From Lumnitzera littorea (taxonomy: Eukaryota > Streptophyta > Magnoliopsida > Myrtales > Combretaceae), in the NCBI GenBank assembly GCA_024138015.1, contig JAMXBB010000007.1, positions 68,926,947-68,990,946 on the forward strand: a DNA stretch of 64,000 nucleotides. The letters are read 5' to 3'. Shown here in pieces: positions 35,500 through 48,360 of the stretch. The translations under genes and the position numbers were made by a program. A model generated the notes under the pieces. It was not told where the DNA came from and made no database searches. It saw nothing but the letters and a program-made list of their open reading frames with translations. The number at the start of each line of letters is the position of its first letter. Position 1 is the stretch's first letter.

Positions 35500-38400
35500 T
35501 TCAACCTTCTAAACATAGTATCGGATTCGAGTGTCGTAGACATTTCTCTAAGTCAATAAAACTACATAAAATGAAAACTGATTAAAATTTTGAACCTGGA
35601 ACTCAAAACGAACTTGAAAGACCCAATTATATAATTTGGAAACTCTTATCATGCAAGAAAACCACAATCCCTACATACGTGTACTTTAAAAAAAAAATAA
35701 TAAATAAATAATTAAATTAAAACTCTATAAAATTATCTTAACGCTTGAAAAGCCATAAATCAATAAAATTATCATATGATATATATATGTTGCATAATAA
35801 AACGATGTTCCTAAATAACTAAGCCAATTGATCCTTAAGCTCATAAGTGTAAGTAAATTATTCCCAAGTTGGTGGAAAACCTTAAAACATACATAATCTC
35901 ACTCAAACTCTAAAACCTAGGATGATCAAGGACTTACGATCCTAAATAAATAATTAAAAACATATTTTCAATAAATTTTATTTAACTCGAGAAAACTTGA
36001 AAATTTCTTAAGAGGCAAATCACAACCTACAAATTAATTCTAGAACCAAACCCTAAAAGAATTTCATATAAGACAATTCTCTTATTTTCACTCATAAGCC
36101 ATGTTACGTATGGATAAATTGTAAACCATACTTTTAGCAAACTTGTGATTCAACTAAGAACACTTCCCAAATATTCCCAAGGATAAACTAAGCTAAGAAT
36201 CCAAATTTACATTTAAAAACGAATTTAATTTTCCAATTCGAAACCCTATTATCGATAAAACTCGAATACGAGAACCATAGACTCTAAACACAAAACCCTA
36301 AAACAATTAAGGACTTGTAACCCTAAGCGGCTAATTAAGAATTTAATTTGAATAATTTTATTCAATTCTAGAAACTTCCATAATTTTATAAATATTAAAT
36401 CATTACTTACAAATCAATTTAAGAGACAAACTCCAAAAGAATTTCAAATCAAACAATCTCCTTATCTTTATACACAAGATTTGTGCACATGAATAAGTAA
36501 ACTAACCAATCATCCTAAATAACCTATCAATTGATAAATATAAACCCTACTTTTAGTGGGCCCATGATTCAATCAAAAGTACTGTCTGAACGTTTCCAAG
36601 GATCAACTAAACTAAAAACTTAAGTTTACATTTAGAAACAAATTAAATTTTTACAATTCAAAAGCCAATTGTCGATAAAACCCGAGCTTGAAGAACTGCG
36701 AGCTCTAAAGCTACTTAAAACCCTAAACCTTAAAACCATTAAGGAATTTTAACCCTAAATAATTAATCGATAATTTAATTTGAATAATTCCATTCAACTT
36801 TAGAAAATTTCACAATTCTACAAAAATCAAATCATAAATCACAAAACAATGTAAGATAAAAATCCTAAAACAATTTTCTATAAGGCTATGCCCTTATCTT
36901 CATGCATAAGCCTTACATATAAATAATTAGACCAACCAATCACCTTAGATAACTTATCAATTGAGAGTTGGAATCATTTATCAATTGATAACTTATCAAA
37001 ATCTAGTGATAAGACAATTTCCTTATCACCTCTTCACTTATACTACATATGAACAAATTTTCACAAGAAATCATGAGCTTAACTTTAATAAAGGTGACAA
37101 GACCACTCCATGGCATAAAGAGACTTCCAATGGCAGATTTAAACAAGGAGGAATGGGGGTCCATACTCTTGTCTTTCAAGCATCAATCATTTCTCCTTAC
37201 ACATCACTATTCACCCCTTAATGCTTACATCATCAAGAGTTGCAATTGTTGACTTTTTGTAAGCTTTAAGACAACACTTTTAAGACATTTAAACACTCCT
37301 TCTCTCTTCATTCCAACCGGCTGCACTCTTCCCCATTTCTCTCACTTTCAAATTCATTTTCACTTCATCTTTCTCTCTTTAGAAACAAACATAAAAAGGG
37401 GAAACAACTTTACCCCACAAAATCCATTTTCTTCCATTTTGAAAGCTTCAACTCACGGCATTTTTTTCTTTGTTCATGTGCCATTTTCTTTCATCATTTA
37501 AGATCATCTAAGACCATTAGAATCTTTCATAAACCCCTTTCCAAAAGAGCAAAAGATTCGGGTTTCAAAAGGTAAGCAAAAAGGAGGAAGCAAAGTTAAA
37601 GGCTTAAGAGGAACCTTAATGCACAACCACCAAACTTTGCGTTAAGGACGAGTAAGTGATTCTTGTGATGTGTGGATTAATATTTATGTTAGAAGACTTG
37701 GATTTCTGGAAGATATGAGTAAGGTTTGAGTTGTTATAGCACAAAAATTCGTTTTAAGAAACAAACCCTAAAACCATTACATGAAGTTGAAATATGAGCA
37801 TGTAAAGTTGGTGTTTTGTATGGACATTTGTTTAATGCTTTGAATGAAAGATTTTAAGCTAAGGAAATCTTGAAAAGAGAACTTTAATGGAGGGTAAGCA
37901 TGCTGGACGTGAAGGTTCCATAGTCATTTGGATGTTGATTTTGTTTCCATTAAGTTAAACATGCTCAAATCTAGACTTAAGATAAGGAAAAATCCATTAC
38001 ATGAAGTTTTATGAAGAAACCAACTTTGTATGACATGAGCTATGATATGGGAGTGGTATTAAATATAAGATCTACTATTTCTTTGTGTGGAACATAAGCT
38101 AAGGAATCATCTTATGGAAGAAAACTTAAGTTAAGATTTGTACACAAGTAGTTAAGTACATAATCTACCACCTAAACTTAAAGAAATGATGAAACAAGTT
38201 GAAAAACCAAATGAGGACCCCTTAGGACTAACATGAACAGATCTGGAACGTGGGTAAATGAGGCCTAAAAATATGATAAAAGTGAAAGAACAAAGTGAAA
38301 AGATTAACCAAAGCAAGTATGATTAGCATACAAAGCCCAAAACTCAAAACCGGGCCTAAAACTCTCAAAACAAGCTTAGAACTCTAAGATGGGCCTTCAA

Positions 38401-40311
38401 CAAAAATCTGACCAGCAACTTAAAGAACCAAGAGAAGTTGTTTTGAAGCCCATAAGAAATCCACCTAAGGCCCCATAAGCCCACCAAAGTCATTAACTTT
38501 AGTTTGAACCAAAAATAAGCCCATTTAACAACTTAAGCCCACTAAAAGGCTCAAGAAATGGTTGTTAGCTTTAGGAATATAAATCAAAGTTGTAAATCTG
38601 ATCTTAAGGAGTATTTTAAGCTTAGGATAAAATCTAAAGACCAAGCCCAAAGAATTTCTTAAGTTATCAAAAAGGCCATTTACCAAACAAGGCCCAAAAA
38701 CACTCCAACACATGAGGAACGCTACTGTTCTGACCCATGGACAGAATTGTATACCTCATTTCGAAAATCTAACCTTACCACGTTAAAGTACACTCGAAAA
38801 TGATGAAGATTGACTATAAGATCATAAAAATCGGATTTAAAACGAAAAAGTTATACACGATTGAACTTTTAAGTAAAACCGAGAAAAATTATAAAACCAA
38901 GTCCAAAGTATAACTTAAAGAGTTTTAGCTTAGTTTTCTACGTTTTAATTCAAATCCTTATAGTATCGTATTTGCGATGTCCAGGGGACTCGGCTTTGGG
39001 GAGACGACCTATCCCAGATTATTTTGATTGATCTGCATAACAGAGTGAGTAAATTCCCAATGACTCTTTACTTGATTGTGCTTGTAGAATAGATGCACCT
39101 AAACTTATATATATGAATTTGGATGCTTGTGGGATATGGGAAATGCATGTGTATGAATCTGTGGATGAATGTGATGACTTGTTAATTATATCTAATAATG
39201 GGAATTGCTTGCATTATATATACATGTGAATCGTATGGAATGAAATTGTCTGATCACCCTGAAAATCGAGTTAATCACTTATACGATTAAGAAATCAAAA
39301 TGAATCATGCATACCCCATATTGCATACGGATAACACCGACTGTCGCTTCACGCAGAAGATGGGAGGGGACTCACAGGAATATGAGTTTCCTGCAGGATT
39401 GGGCACTAGCTACGCCAGCATATATATTGAGTCTCTATCTTAAGCTGATGGGCTTACTAGGCGCCGGGAGACGCCAACCGTCGGCGAGGGGCCGAGTCTT
39501 GTGGCTTCTGCTTAGGGCGTGTGTTTGTGGATTGCGGAGGCCACCACACCGCTAGACTTGGGATTTTGAAAATATAATTTATTATTCGGTAGGGAAAGTA
39601 TATATATGTGGATATATACTTAGTTTTGTTTTGACTTAAGCACAATAGTGCTAATGAATTAAAACCCAAGGTCTAGAACCCGGATTTTGGTTTGGGTCGG
39701 TTAATTATCTCCAAACCCCGACTTCAGGGGGCGTAATTCTGAGTCGTATGCAGTTCCTAGGTCGCTGCATACGTTTTTGGCATACTGATTGTTCATGCAT
39801 TCATATGATTGTACATATAATAAATTTCTGCTATGTGGTATTGACGAGGGTAATTATCTCACTAAGCGTAAGCTTACACCCCAACAGTTCTTTTCCTTAC
39901 AGATTGATTGATAGTTGGGAAAGGGGATAGGAATCGAGTGCAGAGTGCTACCATTGATTCAGTATGATGAAAAGCTTGTGTAGTTAATTCGGAATGCTCC
40001 GAAAAATGACTAATGTCTCATTTAAGTTTACTATCTTTAGTAAGTTTAGAATTTTCAAAAATTGTATATCCTATTTCATTATTTTGGTAGGGGATACCGA
40101 TTCTCTGCGGTTCTGAGGAATTGTGGAAAAATTGGATATCCATAATTATATATATTATATAACGAGTCCATAAACTAAAATTGAAGACCATAGCGAATAA
40201 CTATTTAGAGTCTTGCAATCTCTGACTTGCAAGGCGATTTTTTTATCATGGGTGCACACGTGATATGAAAATTTTAGGCAATACTACTAGGCCCCTCCTA
40301 GGGTCGCTACA
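35500..40311 (+). repeat. Long chromovirus-type (Tekay/Del-like) LTR, probably solo
   Basis: Landmarks typical of these LTRs occur in order: a C/T-rich leader with ctctctt blocks and ccatttt repeats (37280-37500), an exon-like aaaggtaagc (37570), a gcccaa/gcccat-rich zone (38330-38700), gactcggctttggggagacga (about 38990), agagtgagtaaatt (39043), a GC-rich island (39430-39560), tctcactaagcgtaagctta.acccc (about 39857-39885) and a terminus cctagggtcgctaca ending at 40311. No internal retrotransposon genes flank it. The left boundary is uncertain; a tandem repeat fills 35906-36990. Confidence 0.5.
35906..36990. repeat. Tandem repeat of about 380-420 bp, about 2.7 copies
   Basis: Copies start at about 35906, 36282 and 36702, marked by ctctaaa...cctaaa followed by aaggactt/aaggaatttt, aaccctaa..aattaa, tttaatttgaataatt.cattcaa.t and gaaa.ttcc. 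Each unit ends with gataaaactcgaa.. or gataaaacccgag... Located in the upstream (U3-like) part of the long LTR. Confidence 0.65.
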
Positions 40312-41900
40312 CAGTTATAAATTGGATAAAGGTATATTGGTATTTTAAAATATAATTATAATTTTTTATTATTGCCATTTTAAGAACCAAACAAAAATAA
40401 TAACTATTCCTTCTCTGAGAATTGTAATTGTTGCTACATTATTCCATTCCATATGCAGAGTTTTTGGTTACAATGATTTAGATTCAATGGTTATAAAAAA
40501 GGACAATAATTAATCGATGTAAAATAAAATCAATCTTATATAAGGTGAGATATAAACTTTCCATATAAGTTTTTCCCCCATTTTTTCACCCATAATACGA
40601 TTTGATTTCGCACAAAGCCGTTCAGTTGGCTTAGGCTACCAAACTATGAACAAATTTGCATCGTAACAGAATCGCATTCTATACTTCAGTTCTCCTACTG
40701 TTGAGTTCGTCCATTATCCCCATTAATATATAATGGCGACTAGGTTGCGGTACACCCATAGTCCCACCTTAAATGTAACTGTAAGTATTCGTTTAGAAAG
40801 AGAAGAATTCCCTGTTTTCCTTTGAAACAACTAGATATTCTTCTCAAGAAACGTTGGAGGTCATGTAATTTTCTTCCTGTTGAACTTACTCCTTCTCCTT
40901 TTCAAAAATAAAAAAAAAATAAAAATGGCATAAACTAAAGTTTCTCCTGCCATGGGGAGATCAGCACAATAAATTTTTTACTCGGAAGCTTATTATATTT
41001 TAATCACAGAGGATTGGTAGATTCGCTGCGCACTAAACAGACGGACCATCTCTTTAGAAAATGAGATAATGCACGATCAAGCAAAAGGCGGTATTATAGG
41101 GCTTTCCAGCCAATCATCCTCCATTTTCAGTCATTTCTCAACTCATGCATCCGATCAACTTCAAGAGTTTGACGGACATTATCTCATTTTTCTTTTTTAA
41201 TTTTTTCCCTAAAAAGAAAGGAGAAAGAAATTAGAAAAAACAGGAAATTAAAAAAAAAAAAAAAAGTAAAATACGAAAATTCATAACTTCCCTTTTTTTT
41301 TTTTTTTTTTGTAAGAAGAAAAAGTTGGTATTATAACTTTTTATATTTTAGTAAAATACCACTGAAGTCCTTATAATTTAGCAATATCGTTTATTTTAAT
41401 TTCTTCCCTTGAAGTTGATTTTTTAAGACCCAACGATCTGCCAGAATCGATTCACTCTTCTTTTCATTACTTTTTCAAATATGAAGAAAGAAAAACATGT
41501 AAAAGTTTCTCATCAAATTTCCTCTAAGGAGAAAAAAAAAAAAAAAACAGAAGAGCGGAATGATTTTTACCTTACCTTCCTGTTGCACGTTAAAGGATAT
41601 ACGATTTCAGTTCTAGATACTACCTTATGCGGTATGCATGTCTACAAAATAAATTTGTTTATACGCATTATAGAGTGAGTTCACGATAAGTTGCTTATAC
41701 GATTGTCAATATCGAACTCCACATGCTAAAATTATTTGTAGGGATCAACAAATATAGGATCCACGTAAAGGTTAAAACTCCAGATGTGGATCTTTTAATG
41801 TTCCTAAAACTACTCTATTTGTTTTTCTTTTTTTCTTTTTTCTTTTTTTTTTTTCCCTTCCTGTGAACTCCATACGTTCATTCAACTAAGACAAACAAAA
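40312..41900. other. AT-rich noncoding DNA
   Basis: Poly(A) and poly(T) runs (for example 41250-41265, 41292-41311 and 41833-41853). The two small ORFs are Lys-rich and follow A-tracts; I do not accept them as genes. Confidence 0.5.
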
Positions 41901-41927
41901 CATGGTCCAGCAAGATAATAACACAGC

Positions 41928-42400
41928 CTACAAAACCTCCCTCGCAAAAGTCTCACATAATACAAACATCATCCGCATTAGAAGAACACAAACCAGATCC
42001 ATGTACATTATTTCTAACAGACATGGCCTCCAAAGCCTCCGAAGACTGAAAATAAAATCAAAAGCGCTAGTTAGTCTTTTCTTGAATATTATATCAGCTC
42101 CCTCCATCGCTGCAAACTCAGCAATTCTGTATGCATCTTCATTCCTGGCCCTATTCGTCCAAGTCGGAGTCCATATCTTCATCTGCTGGAAAAGAAACCT
42201 GCATAATATAACGATGTTAGGCCAAAAAGATGTATTTTCTACTTGCTTTGCGATAAGATCTACAGCATGCATGGTTCAACACTGAATGCGCGGTAATAGC
42301 CTCAATGAGGGTTGGGACTAGGGGCAGGTCACGAACTTTTCAGGCCCCAGAGAGCCGAGCCCCCGGTCTCAAGCTATTGGGTGTTAAATGACCATCCTCT
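41928..42400 (-). pseudogene. RNase H-like (LINE or RVT_3 type) fragment
   Basis: A minus-strand ORF of 114 codons (42272-41928) contains KIWTPTWTNRARNEDAYRIA followed by EFAAMEGADIIF and SAFDFIF, resembling the last part of plant RNase H-like domains (pattern W.PR..N..AH.LA.F). Upstream in another frame (about 42350) PLVPTLIEAITAHSVLNHA resembles the preceding (S/P)..AEALA.R.AL helix at the right distance, implying a frameshift. Could derive from a LINE or from a host RVT_3-type gene. Confidence 0.4.
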
Positions 42401-44690
42401 GAACTTTGTAAATTACACTCACATCCTACTTTTTTAAAAATCTACGCTTACTGCCTTTGCCTACATGGATGTTGACATTGTGGAAAGATTGACGGTAATC
42501 GCCACATCATCGACATATTAGTATTATTAATCATTAGATTTAAATATTATGCATATATATATTAATTATCTTTAATAAAAAAAAGAAAAAGTTGATATTT
42601 TTCTAAATAGGACTGCATAATTATAAATAAATATATATACTAAACTGATAGAAATTTTTCAAAAAAAAAAAAATATGGAGATAGTATATAAATGTGAGGG
42701 AAAACAAAAAAAAAGTAGCGTCAACATCAAAACCTTTATAATTGTATTCAATCCTATGCAAATAATAATTTGTGTCATTACTAATCTTTCACACATTAAT
42801 TATTGATATATATGTCTCGTTTACTAATTGTACCCTAACGTATATAAATTATTATTAGGTTCCTTTGATTTACTTGGACAAGTCCTATATAAAATCAAAT
42901 TTTCAATGAACTCTATAAAAAAAAAAAAAAGAAAATCAAAATTTTGGATTTATTTTAAATTTGATCTGCACTTTTGATGTGTCCATTCCTAAACATAAGG
43001 TAATAACTGCAACACGCCTTCTTGATTATCGACCAAGAACGCTTGTACTGCATGATGTGTTTACACCATCACAATCTTTCATGATGTAATCAATTATTTT
43101 GATAGATGATGGCAATGTTCATTTTTCCAACCGCAATCATTAATTAATACTGGTGAACGTTTTTTCTTGCTAATTTAAAAGTAGCTTCTCATGTTTTACT
43201 TCTGCAAAATTTTCTGCACATATATATAAGAAGGAGCTTAAATTTATTCGTCTATTTTTATTTTTTTTAATCGCATGCAAGTAACTCGCCATGCATAAAA
43301 ATGTCGATATTATCAAATATAAAATGGAAAACTTCACTTAATTATTTATCGTATGGTTGTGGTTGGTAAATTTATGTATGAAAACATGAAAAAGAAACTT
43401 AAGAAAAAAAAAAGGAGAAAACAACAATAACAAGAACAGTATATAGTCTGTCAACTTAAGGAAGGCTAACGGTAAACTAGTATTGCCACGGGATACTTGT
43501 CTCAGCTAAACCAATTGAAAATTAGATGCTTGATGCCTAATTAAACATTAACCACATAAATATATGTACCTATAATAGTATAGTCCTATCTTTTCTAAAA
43601 AAAATTTAAATTTTTTAAATTTATTTTTTATTTAAGATAATTAATATATGTGTATAATATTTAAATATAATTATTAATAGGCTAAACAATATATATAATT
43701 GTTAATAATGTTGACATGACGATGACAAATTATTCTTCTCGCTACGTTCGCATCCAAGTAAATAAAACCAGAGGAGTAAGTATAAATTTTTAATAAAATA
43801 TTGTGTTAATTTAATTTAGAAAGTTCATAGAAATCCTAAATGTAATTTACCCTTTTCATTTTTTCTTTTCTTTCTCTATTTCCCTTGTTTTAAACTCAAT
43901 AACTTCTAGCCTCATGACTTGCTTCTCAATTTGTTAAAAACTACAAGCAAAGGAGAAAAAAGGAGCATCAAAAGTCAATCCCAGTTATTAAAGAAGGAAA
44001 ATTCACTTTAAAAGAAAGCTTGTATATATCTAACTAGCACAAAATGTATGCTAGTTCTTTTGCTTCTTTACAGTTAGTGGTAGCATATTTATTTTTGTAT
44101 GGGAAACGTTCTTCCATATTCTCATGGACTAAGATTAACAAAATTCTTGATGAAAAGGGTCCTGATTCTTTTGATTGCGTTATATATTATTATATAGGAT
44201 ACTATTAATTATAATATATTAAATCTTATTATTATATCATATATACATATATGTATATACATACATATACATATTAATATGTTATGTATATATGTACGCA
44301 TTTGTAATATATATATATATATATATATACATACGTACATATTTATATACATCTAATAGATAATCTGTAAGCTAAATAGGATTATCATTTGTGTATATAT
44401 CTATTATATTAAGCAAATATCCCCTCTTTTGGATTCCACGTCCTAAGAATTAACTTTTTACCACTTGTATTCCTTCAACTACCCTTTAAGCTGAAAAACA
44501 TTTTCCTACCTCATAAGTACCTAAAAGAAAAATCCTATGGTTTTTGAAGGCTTTTTGTGTAAATTTGATTTAACCCTACAAAACAAAAGAAGTGTGCATT
44601 AATTGCATCTTTAAAAATAAATCACAAACATATTCAAGATTCTTATTATAACACTTAGGACAAAAATAAAATACAGGAAATAAATAATGT
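42401..44690. other. AT-rich noncoding DNA with TA microsatellites
   Basis: No gene seen. Contains (TA)n/(CATA)n runs at about 44226-44345 and several poly(A) tracts. Confidence 0.5.
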
Positions 44691-44695
44691 CTTAT
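44691..44695. repeat. 5-bp target duplication, left (solo LTR)
   Basis: cttat, repeated at 46359-46363 directly after the LTR terminus. Confidence 0.45.
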
Positions 44696-46358
44696 TGCTA
44701 ATGTATTTTATGAAATGGTGGTAACGTAAATTACAATCGAGGTTATTTAAATAGGCACTAGTCGCCTATAAGGGGCAAGCTTGGTAATATACAAAAGTCT
44801 TAACCCTTTCATAAAAGCACCCCTTTAACTTAAAAACTCATCTAGAATTCTTGTGGTGTAGAATTTGACTCCGTAGTAACGAGGATTGAGGTTAGTAGTG
44901 AGGGCATTTCAATGTTTTGGGGTGAGGTTGAGGTTTGGATTTTAGATCAAGGGTATGTTGGCATGTTTTTGGTGAAAAAGGAGAAAAGAAAATTGAAGTA
45001 GCAAGATCATGGTCAAAGATCATAGGCATCACCTTGATCGTGATCCTCTCTAGAGTGTTAGGAGTGAAGTAGTTTTGAAGAAATTTGTGGACGAGAGAAA
45101 CATGACCAAGTACATAATTGTGATTTAGGGCATGTTCTTGTTATGGTGCAAAGATGGGGAAACATGACCAAGTACAAGTCTATGATTTAGGAAGTGTATT
45201 TGTGTTTCACCTTTAACAAAGGATCACATGCATGATTCTCAATCATGAACTCTATAATTTGCTCATGTTTTCTTAATCTAAATTTAGTTGTTTCCTATCT
45301 AGGATTTTCACTTAGGACTCCTAGAAAGCCTATAGGAATTTGTAAAAGCTTTCTAAGATAGTTTTATCTTCATTTCTCTTTATAAACTTCTTTTCCTAAG
45401 TTGACTTACGATAAGGTTGTTTGACAAATTCCAAGTATGTGACACTTATTTGTTGCATGTGATTACTTGGTTAGAATTTGTATTTCTTATGTACTCAAAT
45501 GGACTAATTATCCAACCTAAATTATCATTACTTGTTATTTATACTTGGCTTGGCCTAAGGGCTTGAAGCAGTAGATCCTTAGGAGAGGTAACCTCGATGA
45601 TCCTTGCAATGCATTGTCCCTAATAAAGTCTCGCATGTAAATAATTTGGAATAGATCTAGTTTGTTGTAAATGGGGCCTAAAGTAGCAACCCAAAAGGTA
45701 GATTGTAGAGGGGCTCACAGAGGTACACCTAAATGTTAGGATGATGATACGGAGCATATTATGATGAGGCTCATGAGGACCTTTGTTGTGTGTGGTGTAA
45801 CTAGCTAATAGGAAGATAATAAATTATTGTGTGAATTACTTACTTCCATTTACACATGTAACTATGTTTGGTTTCCTCACGAGCATGTACATGTGTTTTA
45901 CGCACTAAGTTTTGGCTCACCCTTATTTTTCATCCCAATAGTTACATGTTAGAGTGATAGTCTTAGAGGCATTGATAGTTTTAGTTATCAAATCAATTAT
46001 GAGGATTATGTTGGTTACGAGGATTGAGAGACAGCTAAGAGGATCCTTATGTAGAGAATTATTACTATGATGATTATTAACAAAATTAGGAATAGATATT
46101 TGGTTTTGTTTTAGTAATTATTTTTTGGATAATATGTCATTTATCATCATATTACAATATAGTGAATTTCAAGTGTTCTGAATTTTATTACTCTTCATGT
46201 GGAGTATTTATGAAGACATTGTGTACTTGTTATATGGAGCTAACATTTAATAAAGTCAATAATTGTTATTTAATTATAAATTGGAGATTTTAGTCTTAGA
46301 ATTATAGTTTGATGTAGACACATAGCAATTTGTGATGTCCCAAGTCCAAGGTGTTACA
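44696..46358 (+). repeat. Solo LTR, chromovirus-like
   Basis: Starts TGCTAATG and ends GGTGTTACA, flanked by the 5-bp repeat cttat. The interior shows a cattcatg-free leader, then gcactaagttttggctcaccc (about 45902-45922), tttttcatcccaatag and a 400-bp AT-rich tail with an aataaag-type signal, the usual arrangement of chromovirus LTR ends. No internal genes, so recombination between two LTRs probably deleted the rest. Confidence 0.5.
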
Positions 46359-46363
46359 CTTAT
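46359..46363. repeat. 5-bp target duplication, right (solo LTR)
   Basis: cttat, matching 44691-44695. Confidence 0.45.
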
Positions 46364-46594
46364 ATATGATAGTATATAATTAAATAAGATATAAATGGAA
46401 ACCCCATTTAGACTAAAGAATATCTAGTAATAATGATCTACAATAGGTTAAGTTAGCATTAAAATAGTCCACCATAATGATTTTTTCCTTATTGTGAAAT
46501 ACAATGCAATTAAATCTTAATTTAGTATTAAACCAAAATAATTCCATTTGAAGATAAAATTTTGAAATTAAAAATTTGGGAGAAATTCTACAGT

Positions 46595-46795
46595 AACATC
46601 ACGTTACCTTATCATAACATCATAGTAAATCATGCCATGAATGATATAATAGAAGTTGTCCACACTTTTGTCTTTACCATTTATAGGTATAATTTATTGA
46701 AATTTGGTAAAAATAACTACTTCCATCTTATCGTTCATGGTATGATTTACTAAAATTAGATATGATTTAACATAATATTATGTAACATGACTACT
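46595..46795. mobile_element. MITE-like palindromic element
   Basis: agtaaatcatgccatgaatg (46625-46644, with atata following) has its reverse complement, with two mismatches in 24, at about 46728-46751 (tatcgttcatggtatgattt...). Outside this the arms (ctacagtaacatcacg... and ...tatgtaacatgactac) remain weakly complementary. No coding capacity beyond a 63-codon spurious ORF inside. Confidence 0.5.
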
Positions 46796-46799
46796 ATCA

Positions 46800-47411
46800 C
46801 TAAGCTCTACCAGTAGAGTTAAGTTAAATTGGGCCTTGAAAGAGCATTAGGTAAGCCTGTAAAACAATGCACAAAGTGGGGTATGAAGTAGTGTTGTCTG
46901 ACTTGGTTACTCCAATACTTAAGTTAGTAATGTTAAAAAAAAAAAAAGTAAGAGATTAAGAGTGCAAGAGAACTTGTACGTAATATGGGCAAGGAAGTTA
47001 AGGTGGTTTTTCGTTAATGTGCTTTGTCTATTTATAGGGTGGAACTAGCAAGAATCTAAGGGCATGTTCTGCACGTAGACACATCTACTAAATTTGGGAG
47101 GTGGGGGTCATGTTAATTATCGTATCTGTAAGATATAGGGATCCTATTGTTAACCAAGTCTTGGATGCTTATCTATTAGCATATGACTATTATGGTCGTC
47201 TTAATGTGACCATCCTTAGGTGTCATCAAGAACCAAATAGCATATGACTTGGACTTGTTGACCTCAAGTTCAAGTCTGGTGCAAAGTAGAATAGGTCAGT
47301 AGATGGAAGAATTACTGCAGTCATGAGCCTAAATAGGTCGGCTCAAGGCTTAAGGAGGTTGGTATGGGTCTAAGGGACTCATATCCAAAATCCTTTATCA
47401 ACACTTGCTCT
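46800..47411 (-). repeat. Tat-type LTR fragment
   Basis: Shares the arrangement of Tat element 1 LTRs: agagattaagagtgcaagag with tctatttatagggtgg, a gggctcaaggc-like late segment and a terminus tttatcaaca followed by cttgctcttatt, a decayed polypurine complement. The boundary at the left is not resolved. Confidence 0.45.
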
Positions 47412-48360
47412 TATTGTAGCTTTTAGCAACATTGATCATATCATTTAAAGCCTATAAAGATTTATGTTTGATTCCATTCTATTTAGATTTGAAAAACTTA
47501 TTGATGCATTTCTAAGGTCGTATATATAAAGGCTGTGCCAAAATAGAAGAAATCAAAACAAAAGAAACTAGCAAGTCTATGAGCAATTTATGGATATGAC
47601 ACACCACAAGCTCATATAACCTAACTTCATACTTAATATTATACACAAATGTAGAAATTAGGGTTGCTCACTATTAACTCTTGCTAAATGAGCTAGGTAA
47701 GATAGAGAAGATGAGGGTTGCTCCAAAAGTATTCAATATTCTGATGATGATGACTATACATGACAAATGGGGTTTTTATACTAGCCTCTCTAGATGTACA
47801 AAAGGAAAAGACAAAAGGGTAAAAACAATAGAGATTCTTAGTAGATGCTAAAAAGGGTAAAATGGATAAAGTATCGTACAATGTATGGAAAAGGAATTAT
47901 TATAAAATGTTATGCCAGAAGGCACATGTCAAATAGTGGTTGGTGAATTGGAATGATCTATGCTTGGCTGCTACTACAAGTGCATGGGTTTTGATAGCTT
48001 AGTTAGCTCAACATCTGTTGCAATCAACCCGGTAGAATTAAGAAGAAGGCTAGGTAAATTGGCTAATCTAATCTATGCTAGGTAGGAGCTGAGGTGCTGG
48101 GCTTGATAGAGGTTGTGTTAGGTCAGATAGTAGAACTGTTTAGCTTAGTTAAGAGTTTGATGCTTGTTAGCTCGAGAACCATCTTAATCATGACCACTGC
48201 TCGGTAGTCTAGTCAATCAAAGTGCAGTAGCTCTTGGTTAGTGATGAAATCTTCACCTTTGAAAGGTTCATGATCTAGTATTCATTAAGTAAGTCCTTGC
48301 AACCTTCTAGTTCAATTTCTAGTGACCGGTTTAAGGAGTTGATTCTTATCAATTATAATA
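47412..48360. other. Probable Tat internal remnant
   Basis: Higher in G than the surroundings and rich in aggct/gctagg words, but without a reading frame. Position next to a Tat LTR end suggests internal 3' sequence. Confidence 0.35.

Noticed and set aside
39307..39669. ORFs on both strands in the GC-rich island
   Set aside because: The island is a known-type feature of chromovirus LTRs and the two ORFs overlap in antisense without domains.
35310..40316. cagtt on both sides as target duplication of the long LTR
   Set aside because: The left candidate (35309) is followed by ggtt rather than a TG start, so the left end of this LTR remains open.
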